A stretch of 64,000 bases of DNA from Competibacter_A sp037045535. GTDB taxonomy: Bacteria > Pseudomonadota > Gammaproteobacteria > Competibacterales > Competibacteraceae. Under the pieces are notes generated by a model that worked only from the letters and a program-made list of their open reading frames with translations, was not told where the DNA came from and did not search any database. The DNA is taken from positions 124,001 to 188,000 of the forward strand of contig JBAOHI010000073.1 of NCBI GenBank assembly GCA_037045535.1. The letters run 5' to 3'. Positions 52,110 through 60,156 of the stretch are shown here, in pieces (position 1 is the stretch's first letter; every line of letters starts with the position of its first letter). The position numbers and the translations under genes are program-made.

Positions 52110-52301
52110 CTTACGTCACCCTTGGAAGACCAAATTCCGGGGGAACCTCAGCCACCTTCACGCTTTCCAACCTATCGCCAGAGACGGTGATCGAGATTCA
52201 CTAAGAGGGGTTGGAATCTTTAATTCCAACAGCGATGGCAACTCCCACTATAATCGCACCCCATCAAAAGCTCATAAACCTGTCGCTTGCGGAGTTTATT
52301 T

Positions 52302-53339
52302 GTGGTTAAAACCGCTTTTATCACGGGCATCACCGGCCAAGACGGTGCTTATCTGACCGAACTGTTACTTGACAAAGGCTATCGCGTCTATGGGAGCTAC
52401 CGCCGCACCAGTTCGGTCAATTTCTGGCGCTTGGAAGAGCTCGGCATTCACAACCACCCGAACCTCGAACTGGTGGAATACGATCTGACCGATCCTGGCG
52501 CCAGCATCCGGCTGTTGCAACGCATCGAACCGGATGAGATCTACAACCTTGCCGCGCAGAGCTTCGTCGGCGTCTCGTTCGAGCAACCGGTGACCACCGC
52601 CCACATCACCGGTTTGGGAGTCCTGCACCTGCTGGAAGCGATTCGCATTGTCAACCCCAAGATCCGGTTTTACCAAGCCTCTACCTCGGAGATGTACGGT
52701 AAAATCCATGAAATGCCGCAAACGGAAACCACGTTCTTCCATCCCCGCAGTCCCTATGGTGTCGCCAAGCTATTTGCCCACTGGTCGACGGTCAACTACC
52801 GTGAATCCTACGATCTGTTCGCCTGTAGCGGCATCCTGTTCAACCACGAATCCCCTCTCCGCGGCCAAGAATTCGTGACTCGCAAAATCACCGACGCTGT
52901 TGCCAAAATCCACTTGGGTCAGCAGGAAACGTTGGAATTGGGCAATCTCAACGCTCAACGCGATTGGGGCTACGCCAAGGAATATGTCGAGGGGATGCAC
53001 CGGATGCTCCAACATGCTGAACCAGATACCTACGTGCTGGCCACCAATCGAACCTGGACAGTCCGCCATTTCGTGGAACTGGCCTTTCAAGCGGTCGGTA
53101 TCCAGATCGAATGGCAGGGCCATGAGGACAGTGAACTGGGCCGCGATGCCAGCACGGGCCAAATCCGGGTACGGGTCAACCCCAAATATTATCGCCCCTG
53201 CGAGGTGGACATCTTGTGCGGCAATCCACAAAAGGCCCGCGACCAACTCGGGTGGACCCCGACCACGACCCTGGAGGAACTCTGTCGGTTGATGGTGGAA
53301 GCTGATCTGCGGAGAAGCCGACGTGGTTTCTCCTTCTAA
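52302..53339 (+). CDS. gmd: GDP-mannose 4,6-dehydratase
   Basis: This protein is about 345 residues. AFITGITGQDGAYLTELLL is the NADP loop with the Gmd-specific GITGQDG. GSYRRTSS, NLAAQSFVGVSFEQP, ASTSEMYGKIHEMPQ (Thr-Ser-Glu) and SPYGVAKLFAHW (Tyr-x3-Lys) complete the active site. SGILFNHESPLRGQEFVTRK is also typical. It makes GDP-4-keto-6-deoxy-D-mannose. GTG 52302 with GGAG seven bases before is preferred to TTG 52287. The gene begins about 150 nt after the IS and overlaps rmd, so both steps are co-translated. Confidence 0.95.
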   Translation: MVKTAFITGITGQDGAYLTELLLDKGYRVYGSYRRTSSVNFWRLEELGIHNHPNLELVEYDLTDPGASIRLLQRIEPDEIYNLAAQSFVGVSFEQPVTTAHITGLGVLHLLEAIRIVNPKIRFYQASTSEMYGKIHEMPQTETTFFHPRSPYGVAKLFAHWSTVNYRESYDLFACSGILFNHESPLRGQEFVTRKITDAVAKIHLGQQETLELGNLNAQRDWGYAKEYVEGMHRMLQHAEPDTYVLATNRTWTVRHFVELAFQAVGIQIEWQGHEDSELGRDASTGQIRVRVNPKYYRPCEVDILCGNPQKARDQLGWTPTTTLEELCRLMVEADLRRSRRGFSF

Positions 53340-54234
53340 GCGAGTTTTGATCACCGGGGCCAATGGCTTCACCGGCCGCTGGCTCAGCACGCATCTGAAC
53401 GAAGCCGGTTACCAGGTTTACGGCCTGACCCAGCACCCGGCGCGGACATCTGCCGAGATTCAAGCTGACCTCTGCGATCCCCCTGCCTTGCGTGCGGCAC
53501 TGGAAACCGCGAGACCGGACTATATCGTCCATCTCGCCGCCATCACCTTCGTACCGCACGGCGACAGCGCCGAAATCTACCGAGTGAACCTGTTCGGCAC
53601 GCTCAACCTGCTCGACGCCATCCTCGCAGTTGGGCTACAACCCCGCAAGATACTGATCGCCAGCAGCGCCAACGTCTACGGCAACCCGGCGGTGGAAATC
53701 ATCGACGAAACTGTCTGCCCGGCTCCGGTCAACCACTACGCCAACAGCAAGCTGGCCATGGAACACATGGTTCGCACCTACGACGACCGCCTGCCACTGA
53801 TCATCACCCGTCCCTTCAATTACACAGGGGTCGGCCAAGCTGAACATTTTCTCATCCCCAAGATCGTCGCCCACTACCGTCAACGCCAGCCGGTCATCGA
53901 ACTGGGTAATCTGGAAGTGATCCGTGACTTCTCCGACGTGCGGTTCATGGTCGAGGCCTACCGGCAACTGCTGGAAAGCGATATCCAGGGTGAAACTGTC
54001 AATCTCTGCTCCGGCGTGGGCGTAACGCTCGGCGGGATCATCGAGAAAATGAACGAGATCGCGGGTTACGCCATCCAGGTCCGCGTCAATCCCGCTTTTG
54101 TCCGCGCCAATGAAATTCATCGGCTGATCGGCGACAATCGCAAGCTGCGTCGCCTGATCGGTGCCATCCCGGCCTTCCCCATCGACGCTATTCTGAGTAC
54201 CCTCTATCATCACTCGACTTTGTCGTCGGGTTAA
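53323..54234 (+). CDS. rmd: GDP-4-dehydro-6-deoxy-D-mannose reductase-like (GDP-D-rhamnose synthesis)
   Basis: This 303-residue extended SDR has VLITGANGFTGRWLSTHL (cofactor loop), VHLAAITFVPH, IASSANVYGNPA and NHYANSKLAMEHM (Tyr-x3-Lys), then RPFNYTGVGQ, which is characteristic of Rmd and its GDP-talose relatives. Reduction of the Gmd product gives GDP-D-rhamnose. GDP-6-deoxy-D-talose synthase is a possible alternative, as motifs alone do not settle the stereochemistry. The GTG start lies 17 nt inside gmd. The gene order gmd-rmd-GT-wzm-wzt recalls the Pseudomonas common (A-band) polysaccharide locus. Confidence 0.85.
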   Translation: MVSPSKRVLITGANGFTGRWLSTHLNEAGYQVYGLTQHPARTSAEIQADLCDPPALRAALETARPDYIVHLAAITFVPHGDSAEIYRVNLFGTLNLLDAILAVGLQPRKILIASSANVYGNPAVEIIDETVCPAPVNHYANSKLAMEHMVRTYDDRLPLIITRPFNYTGVGQAEHFLIPKIVAHYRQRQPVIELGNLEVIRDFSDVRFMVEAYRQLLESDIQGETVNLCSGVGVTLGGIIEKMNEIAGYAIQVRVNPAFVRANEIHRLIGDNRKLRRLIGAIPAFPIDAILSTLYHHSTLSSG

Positions 54235-54303
54235 ACCAACATCGTTGATATCCATCAGACCGACCCTGCGAGCACCCGGCATGGACAGTGGCCACTTCCC
54301 CGC

Positions 54304-55458
54304 ATGAAATTGATCCTGAATGTCGATGCCATCACCCATCCGCTTACAGGTATCGGCCAATACACGTTGCGGCTGGCCCGGGGGTTGCGATCCCATTCGG
54401 CGATCGAGGAAACCCGCTTCTACTCGGCATACCGCTGGATCGAAGATCCTGAACAGGTTTTAGCGGCCAATCGGCCGATCGCCCGGATCCGCCGCTGGAT
54501 TCCTTTCAAACCCTTAGCGCTCAATGTGTATGGCGCGGTGCGCAGCCGCGCGTTTCTCTGGCAAACTCGGGCGCTCAAGCACTATATCCTGCATTCTCCC
54601 AACTATATTTTGCTGCCATTCGACGGTCCGGCCGTCGCCACCATTCACGATCTGTCCTATCTACACTATCCGCAACACCATCCCCGCGAGCGCATCCTGT
54701 TCATGGAGCGCAACATGCCGCGCACCCTGGCGCAAGCCGCCGCCATCATTTGTGATTCCGAATTCATCCGCCAGGAAATCATCGCCATCCTGAAGGTACC
54801 CGCGGACAAGGTAACCGCCGTTCCACTGGGGGTCGACCGAGCCTTTCATCCGCGTGACCCCGAAAGCCTGCGTCCGGCGCTGGCTCGCCATCATCTCGAC
54901 GGGCTCTCCTATCTGCTAGCCGTATCGACCTTAGAGCCGCGCAAGAACCTCCCGCGGCTGCTCGCCGCTTATGCCCGTTTGCCGGAGTCCCTGCGCACCC
55001 GCCACCCTTTGGCGCTGGTCGGAGCGAGGGGCTGGCTGAACAACGAGTTAGAACGACATCTAGCTCCCTTGGAACGCACCGGCCAGCTCCGTCGCCTGGG
55101 TTACGTGCCGGAGGAGGATCTGCACGCTCTGTACGCTGGCGCCCATGCCTTCGCCTACCCCTCGCTGTACGAAGGCTTCGGATTGCCTCTGCTCGAAGCC
55201 ATGGCCAGCGGCGTGCCCGCATTATCCTCGAACTGTTCCTCACTGCCGGAAGTCGCCGGCGATGCAGCATTGTTGGTCGATCCCGAGGATCTCGACGCCC
55301 TGACTATCGGCTTGGAACGCTTGCTCGGTGATGAACCATGGCGCGCTTGGGCCAAAACTCGCGGGCTGGAGCAAGCCAGTCGCTTCTCCTGGGACTGCTG
55401 CGTCGAGGAGACTGTCGCCGTATACCGGCGCTTGCTGGGAGAAACCGCGCATGGCTGA
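54304..55458 (+). CDS. Family 4 glycosyltransferase, mannosyl/rhamnosyltransferase-like
   Basis: This 384-residue GT-B enzyme has NVDAITHPLTGIGQYTLRLA at the N-terminus and TIHDLSYLHYPQHHPRER near 115. AVSTLEPRKNLPRLLAAYA near 205 and PSLYEGFGLPLLEAMASGVP near 283 give the E-x7-E donor site, and SNCSSLPEVAGDAALLVDP is the family end motif. Context suggests GDP-D-rhamnose or GDP-mannose as donor. It overlaps the wzm2 start by 8 bp, so it belongs to the gmd-rmd-export operon. Confidence 0.87.
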   Translation: MKLILNVDAITHPLTGIGQYTLRLARGLRSHSAIEETRFYSAYRWIEDPEQVLAANRPIARIRRWIPFKPLALNVYGAVRSRAFLWQTRALKHYILHSPNYILLPFDGPAVATIHDLSYLHYPQHHPRERILFMERNMPRTLAQAAAIICDSEFIRQEIIAILKVPADKVTAVPLGVDRAFHPRDPESLRPALARHHLDGLSYLLAVSTLEPRKNLPRLLAAYARLPESLRTRHPLALVGARGWLNNELERHLAPLERTGQLRRLGYVPEEDLHALYAGAHAFAYPSLYEGFGLPLLEAMASGVPALSSNCSSLPEVAGDAALLVDPEDLDALTIGLERLLGDEPWRAWAKTRGLEQASRFSWDCCVEETVAVYRRLLGETAHG

Positions 55459-56323
55459 CCGGTACACCGCCCCGCTAAACAAGGTCACAAACACGTCGGT
55501 TGTAAACACATCGTTCGAATACGATTCCGCCCAAAGGTCGCCAGCGTTCGTGGACGAGTTTGTCCAGCTCTTGCGCTATCGCGATCTAGTCGTGCTGATG
55601 GCCGGTAACATCCTCAAAAACCGCTACAAGCGTTCCATGTTGGGCGTTGTCTGGATGTTGCTCAACCCCTTGCTGCAAACCATCGTGCTGGCTATCGCTT
55701 TCGGCGCCTTGTTCCGATCCACGCTACCCCACTATCCGGTCTATCTGCTCAGCGGACTGCTGGCCTGGAACTTCATGACGCAAACCGTTCAGTATGCCAT
55801 GGGGGTCATGGCCGGCGGCGGTGGCCTGCTCAAACGCATCTACATCCCTCGCGCCACCTACGTGGTGGCAGTGGTCGGCAACGGCTTGGTCAACTTTTTG
55901 ATTTCGGTGCTGCCGCTAGCGCTTATCGTGCTGGCACTTCAGCATCCGGTGGGCGCCAGTTGGCTGTTTCTGCCGGTCAGCATCCTGGTCCTGACGGTTT
56001 TCACCCTCGGCTTGGCGCTGCTGTTATCCACCGCCTCGGTATTTTTCACGGACTCCATCGACATTTACCAGATCGTGATCCAGGCAGGGTTTTTTCTGAC
56101 CCCGGTCATGTACCCGCCTTCAGTATTGCCGGAATCGCTGGATAGCTGGTTGCGCCTGAATCCGTTTTTCTCACTGATTGAGCTGTTCAGAACACCGATC
56201 TACGGTAACGCCATCCCCGACGCCGGTCTGATCGTGGGCACCGTCGCGCTGGCCTTGACCACCCTACTGGCTGGCTGGGCGGCGTTTACCCACAAGGCCG
56301 ATCAACTGGCCTACCGGCTGTAA
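55451..56323 (+). CDS. wzm: Second ABC-2 polysaccharide exporter membrane protein (Wzm type)
   Basis: This protein is about 290 residues with six membrane helices. The conserved cytoplasmic start is KNRYKRSMLGVVWMLLNPLLQ near 57. SGLLAWNFMTQTVQY, GLLKRIYIPRATY and AGFFLTPVMYPPSVLP follow, in the same order as in Wzm1. ATG 55451 overlaps the GT4 stop. It exports the product of this operon, together with the ATPase encoded 2 nt downstream. Wzm1 and Wzm2 are clearly separate lineages: similarity is confined to family motifs. Confidence 0.92.
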   Translation: MADRYTAPLNKVTNTSVVNTSFEYDSAQRSPAFVDEFVQLLRYRDLVVLMAGNILKNRYKRSMLGVVWMLLNPLLQTIVLAIAFGALFRSTLPHYPVYLLSGLLAWNFMTQTVQYAMGVMAGGGGLLKRIYIPRATYVVAVVGNGLVNFLISVLPLALIVLALQHPVGASWLFLPVSILVLTVFTLGLALLLSTASVFFTDSIDIYQIVIQAGFFLTPVMYPPSVLPESLDSWLRLNPFFSLIELFRTPIYGNAIPDAGLIVGTVALALTTLLAGWAAFTHKADQLAYRL

Positions 56324-56325
56324 GC

Positions 56326-57072
56326 ATGAGCAGCTCGATGATCCAGATCGACAACGTGACGGTCCGCTTCCGCATCCCGCACGAGCGAATTCCCACCTTG
56401 CAAGAATATGCAATTCGCTGGCTGAAGCGACGCGGCGTTCGCTACACCGATTTCAACGCGCTCAATGATGTCAGTTTTTCGGTCGAGCAAGGCGAAACGC
56501 TTGGAATCATCGGCCCCAACGGCGCTGGCAAAAGCACTTTACTGAAAGTGATCGCCCGGGTCATCCGCCCCACTGAAGGACGGGTACGGCTGCGCGGACG
56601 GGTGGCACCGCTGCTGGAGTTGGGCGCCGGCTTCGATTATGAAATGACAGGCCGCGAAAACGTGTTCCTGAATGGCGCAGTGCTGGGTTTCAGTCGCAGT
56701 GACATGGCGCGGCGACTGGATCGAATCGTGGAATTTTCCGGGATTGGCGAGTTTATCGACGCCCCGGTACGGACCTATTCCAGCGGCATGGTGGCACGCC
56801 TGGGCTTTGCGGTGGCAACCGACGAGCAGCCCGAGGTGTTGATCGTTGATGAAGTGTTGGCAGTGGGTGACGCCGGATTTCAGCGGAAATCGGCGGCCCG
56901 CATCCGCAAGTTTCGAGAAAGCGGATCGACCATCTTGGTGGTTTCGCACAGCCCTGCTTCCATCAAAGCCCTGTGTAGTCGGGCTCTCTGGCTGGAGCAC
57001 GGCACCATCCGCCTGCTGGGACCGGTCGATGAGATCGTGGATCGATATTCGTCGGTCTCGCCGTCTCCTTAG
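56326..57072 (+). CDS. wzt: Second ABC polysaccharide exporter ATPase (Wzt type, no C-terminal domain)
   Basis: The protein has 248 residues. IGPNGAGKSTLLKVIAR (Walker A), YSSGMVARLGFAVAT (signature), VLIVDEVLAVGD (Walker B) and VVSHSPASIKALC (H-loop) are present. An N-terminal extension, IPHERIPTLQEYAIRWLKRR, is shared with Wzt/TagH/RfbB proteins. It ends right after the nucleotide-binding domain, so the glycan-reading Wzt_C module of Wzt1 is missing. Export by this system should therefore not need recognition of a terminal cap, or the domain is supplied by another protein. It is followed after 47 nt by the large sulfotransferase-GT2 gene. Confidence 0.93.
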   Translation: MSSSMIQIDNVTVRFRIPHERIPTLQEYAIRWLKRRGVRYTDFNALNDVSFSVEQGETLGIIGPNGAGKSTLLKVIARVIRPTEGRVRLRGRVAPLLELGAGFDYEMTGRENVFLNGAVLGFSRSDMARRLDRIVEFSGIGEFIDAPVRTYSSGMVARLGFAVATDEQPEVLIVDEVLAVGDAGFQRKSAARIRKFRESGSTILVVSHSPASIKALCSRALWLEHGTIRLLGPVDEIVDRYSSVSPSP

Positions 57073-57119
57073 AGCCCGGCTAAATACTCCCTTTCCAGAT
57101 ACGCGAGCGGAGCGACGAA

Positions 57120-59333
57120 ATGCAGGTGATTGTTCTTGGAATGCATCGGGCTGGCACTTCGGCCGTCACGCGTCTGATCAACATGATGGGTGCTTATCTC
57201 GGCCCGGAGGATCAGTTTCTACCGGCTACCGCCGACAACCCCAAGGGTTATTGGGAGCGAATCGACGTCCTTCAACTGCACGAATACCTGCTCGAAAAAC
57301 TCCATGCCGATTGGTATCTGACGTCGGCAGTCGATCCAGATCATATCGACCCCGAATTGCTGAAGACGTTTACCCAGCGTGCCTGGAAAATCCTGCAAGG
57401 CATGGACGGCCACCGCCCCTGGGTGATGAAGGACCCACGGCTCTGCCTGCTGCTGCCTTTATGGCTGCCGCTGCTGGAAGTCCCAGTCTGCGTTCACGTC
57501 GTCCGCCATCCGCTCGCCACCGGCCGCTCCCTGGCAAAACGAGACGGATTTCCCTTGCACTTTGGCACCGCCCTCTGGGAACAGCACAACGCCCGCGCCC
57601 TGTTGGCTTCGTCCGGCTTGCCTCGGTTTTCCTTGTGCTACGAAACCTTGATGGAACGACCGTTGGAAACAGTCGAGGTTCTGTACGACCGCCTTAGCGA
57701 TTGCGGAGTCCAAGCGTTACGCCTGCCCACCGAACGAGAGATCCAAGCTTTTCTTGCGGGCGAATTGCAACACCACCGTGTCCTCGACAATGTGGATTCG
57801 AGTGGGTTGACCCACAACCAGACCGTGTTGTGGGAGGCGCTGAGAGATTCGAAACTGGATGTAAATCATGGTGTATTAGCAGACCCCGCCCGGATTGTCC
57901 TACTGCGCGACTATGAAGCGCTGCTCCAAGATCGGAACGCATTGCGCCAGCGTGATCTTCAGCTCACCGACGTTCAACGGCAACTCGCCGATACCGAACG
58001 GCAACTCGCCGATACCGAACGGCAACTCGCCGATACCCAGTCCGCTCTCCGACAAAAAGAAGCACAAACTGAAGTGCTGCTTAAGAAAAACACTACCGAC
58101 CTCAAATCACTTGAGCGACTGTTCGAAGCACTCTATCGCGACACACAACAAGCGTTCACGTCGCTGACGTGGCGGCTCGGATTCAGCATCGCCGAAACCG
58201 GCCGCAAGCTCGGCCTATTGCATCGAACTCCGCTGGTGCAGGAACACATCGCGCAAATTGCGCGACACTACCAAGTGTGGCGCCGCCAGCAAGGACATGA
58301 TGCCGATCTGGATAACGTGCTAACCGAGGAAACTTTCGACGAAGCGCATTACCTGGCTCAATACCCCGATGTCCGGTTGGCCATCGAGCGCGGCGAATTC
58401 ACCAGCGGATTCGAGCACTTCAAGCTGCGGGGATATCAAGAAATCGCCAGCGGCGCTCGGCTTTATATTCCAGGATTCCTATCGATACGGAGCAGGGGCG
58501 GCCTGGAAACCCTCGATCCGGATCATTGCCGGAAAGATATCGCGCGTTGGGCGCGGCAACCGTCGATATCGATCATCATGCCCGTCTACAACGTCGAACC
58601 GCGCTGGTTGGACGCAGCGATCCGGTCGGTTAAGCAACAGATCTACCCGAACTGGGAACTGTGCATCGCGGACGATCACTCGACTCGCCCGGAGACTCTG
58701 ACCGCTTTACGCCAGATCGACGATCCCCGTTGCAAGGTGAAATTCTTGGAAAGTAACCTGGGGATCTCGGGCGCGTCCAACGCCGCGCTGGCCTTGGCCA
58801 CCGGCGAATACGTGGGATTTTTGGATCATGACGATGAGTTGACCGCTGACGCCCTGTATCACGTCGTCAAGGCAATCAATGACCACGACCACGACCCCGA
58901 CCTGATCTATTCGGACGAGGACAAATTATCCCTGGAAGGTTATCACCTGGAACCGCATTTCAAGCCCGACTATTCGCCGGATCTCATTTTGTCCACCAAT
59001 TACATCTGCCACCTGAGCATTTATCGCAAAGGTTTACTGGACAAGGGCGGCCTTTTGCGCGAGGGTTTCGAGGGCTCCCAAGATCACGATCTGGTCCTGC
59101 GTGCGCTTGATCACACCGACCGGGTGCACCACATTCCTCGGGTGCTATACCACTGGCGGATGATCCCCGGTTCGACCGCCGCGCGATACGACAGCAAAAA
59201 CTACGCTTGGGAGGCCGGCCGTCGCGCTATCGAGGATACTCTGCGACGGCGCAGGCATCGCCGGCGAAGCGTTACTGGGCCAATATCCCGGCACCTATCG
59301 CGTTCAGGCGGGCGATCCAGGGACAACCCCTGA
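57120..59333 (+). CDS. Sulfotransferase-like / coiled coil / GT2 multidomain protein, 5' part
   Basis: The open frame has 737 codons. Residues 1-~235 are sulfotransferase-like: VIVLGMHRAGTSAVTRLINM matches the PAPS 5'-loop, and VHVVRHPLATGRSLAKRDG is the 3'-phosphate motif. Residues ~260-345 are a coiled coil with a 7-residue tandem repeat (RQLADTE). Residues ~402-455 carry FDEAHYLAQYPDVRLAIERG, a module often seen before GT2 domains. Residues ~480-715 are a GT2 domain: ISIIMPVYNVEPRWLDAAIR, CIADDHST, GFLDHDDEL and SQDHDLVLRAL. After residue ~712 the frame is wrong; the true protein continues into the 59452-60156 frame. It starts with GGAG upstream of ATG. Confidence 0.82.
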   Translation: MQVIVLGMHRAGTSAVTRLINMMGAYLGPEDQFLPATADNPKGYWERIDVLQLHEYLLEKLHADWYLTSAVDPDHIDPELLKTFTQRAWKILQGMDGHRPWVMKDPRLCLLLPLWLPLLEVPVCVHVVRHPLATGRSLAKRDGFPLHFGTALWEQHNARALLASSGLPRFSLCYETLMERPLETVEVLYDRLSDCGVQALRLPTEREIQAFLAGELQHHRVLDNVDSSGLTHNQTVLWEALRDSKLDVNHGVLADPARIVLLRDYEALLQDRNALRQRDLQLTDVQRQLADTERQLADTERQLADTQSALRQKEAQTEVLLKKNTTDLKSLERLFEALYRDTQQAFTSLTWRLGFSIAETGRKLGLLHRTPLVQEHIAQIARHYQVWRRQQGHDADLDNVLTEETFDEAHYLAQYPDVRLAIERGEFTSGFEHFKLRGYQEIASGARLYIPGFLSIRSRGGLETLDPDHCRKDIARWARQPSISIIMPVYNVEPRWLDAAIRSVKQQIYPNWELCIADDHSTRPETLTALRQIDDPRCKVKFLESNLGISGASNAALALATGEYVGFLDHDDELTADALYHVVKAINDHDHDPDLIYSDEDKLSLEGYHLEPHFKPDYSPDLILSTNYICHLSIYRKGLLDKGGLLREGFEGSQDHDLVLRALDHTDRVHHIPRVLYHWRMIPGSTAARYDSKNYAWEAGRRAIEDTLRRRRHRRRSVTGPISRHLSRSGGRSRDNP
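57978..58040 (+). repeat. In-frame 21-bp tandem repeat in a coiled-coil segment
   Basis: Three copies of a 21-bp unit (CGGCAACTCGCCGATACC plus GAA, the last copy ending CAG) encode RQLADTE. Seven residues make exactly one coiled-coil heptad, so copy changes would lengthen or shorten the coil in register. Confidence 0.93.
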
Positions 59334-59451
59334 TCAGTATCCTCGTACCGTTTCAGGGATCATCCGGAACTGCTGCGCCAATGCCTCGATTCAATCCTCG
59401 AAAAAACCACTTATTTAAATTTCGAGCTGCTCGGCGATTTCCAATAACAGT

Positions 59452-60156
59452 GTGGAACCGGCCACCTTCGCGGTTATGGAGCGTTACTCGGCGGCCGACC
59501 AACGCATCCGTTTCCTCCGCCACGATGTCCCTTTCAACTACGCTGCCATCAACAATTATGCCGCCACCCAAGCGGAGGGCGAACACCTGCTGCTGCTGAA
59601 CAACGACATCACGGTCATCACCCCAGACTGGCTGGAAGCCTTGCTGGAACACTCGCAGCGGCCGGAAGTTGGAGCGGTCGGCGCCAAACTGTACTATCCA
59701 GACGACACCATCCAACATGGCGGAGTCATTATCGGAGTCGGCGGCATCGCTGGCCATTCCCACAAACACGCCCAGCGTGTCGATTCAGGCTATTTTTCCC
59801 GATTGCACCTGATTCAAAACCTCAGCGCGGTCACTGCCGCCTGTCTGATGGTGAAAAAATCGCTCTATCAAGCTGTCGGTGGCTTGGACGAGCCACATCT
59901 GGCGGTCGCCTTCAACGACGTGGATTTCTGCCTGCGCCTGCGTGAAAAGGGTTATCTCAACGTTTTCACCCCTTATTGCGAGCTATACCACCACGAATCC
60001 AAAACCCGGGGTCACGAAGACACCCCTCAGAAAAAACAGCGTTTCGCCAAGGAAATTGCCTACATCCGAAAACGGCACGCCGCCATCCTGCAAAATGGCG
60101 ATCCTTACTACAATCCTAATCTACCGCTGGATCGCGACGACTTCGGAACGCTGTGA
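59452..60156 (+). CDS. Second GT2 domain, 3' part of the frameshifted multidomain gene
   Basis: The 234 open codons hold most of a GT-A domain: FNYAAINNYAATQAEGEHLL, LLLNNDITVITPDWLEALL, GAVGAKLYYPDDTIQHGGVI, VDFCLRLREKGYLNVFTPY and YHHESKTRGHE. The missing start of the domain (ISILVPF, then RDHPELLRQCLDSILEKTTY) lies at 59330-59430 in other frames. At least four single-base insertions between 59240 and 59450 explain the split. With them removed, 57120-60156 encodes one protein of about 1,010 residues with two GT2 domains. I doubt this part is translated alone. Confidence 0.75.
   Translation: MEPATFAVMERYSAADQRIRFLRHDVPFNYAAINNYAATQAEGEHLLLLNNDITVITPDWLEALLEHSQRPEVGAVGAKLYYPDDTIQHGGVIIGVGGIAGHSHKHAQRVDSGYFSRLHLIQNLSAVTAACLMVKKSLYQAVGGLDEPHLAVAFNDVDFCLRLREKGYLNVFTPYCELYHHESKTRGHEDTPQKKQRFAKEIAYIRKRHAAILQNGDPYYNPNLPLDRDDFGTL

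Larger units (their letters stand above)
50866..52150 (-). mobile_element. Intact IS3-family insertion sequence, 1285 bp
   Basis: The ends are inverted repeats starting TGAGNTTCCC and matching at 25 of 32 positions without gaps (50866-50897 and 52119-52150). A 3-bp duplication GCC flanks it (50863-50865 and 52151-52153), as expected for IS3. It holds orfA and orfB on the minus strand. orfB lies in the -1 frame of orfA, with an A7 run at 51825-51831 followed by a stop-free -1 frame, so an OrfAB fusion by programmed slippage is likely. Intact ends, open frames and a clean duplication suggest recent insertion. Confidence 0.93.

Noticed and set aside
53635..54396. 253-codon minus-strand frame across rmd and the next gene start
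   Set aside because: Antisense to conserved SDR motifs; no motif of its own.
59207..59599. 130-codon frame bridging the two GT2 parts
   Set aside because: Only a short piece (PLISILVPF) reads as GT2; it is one segment of the frameshifted gene, not a gene of its own.
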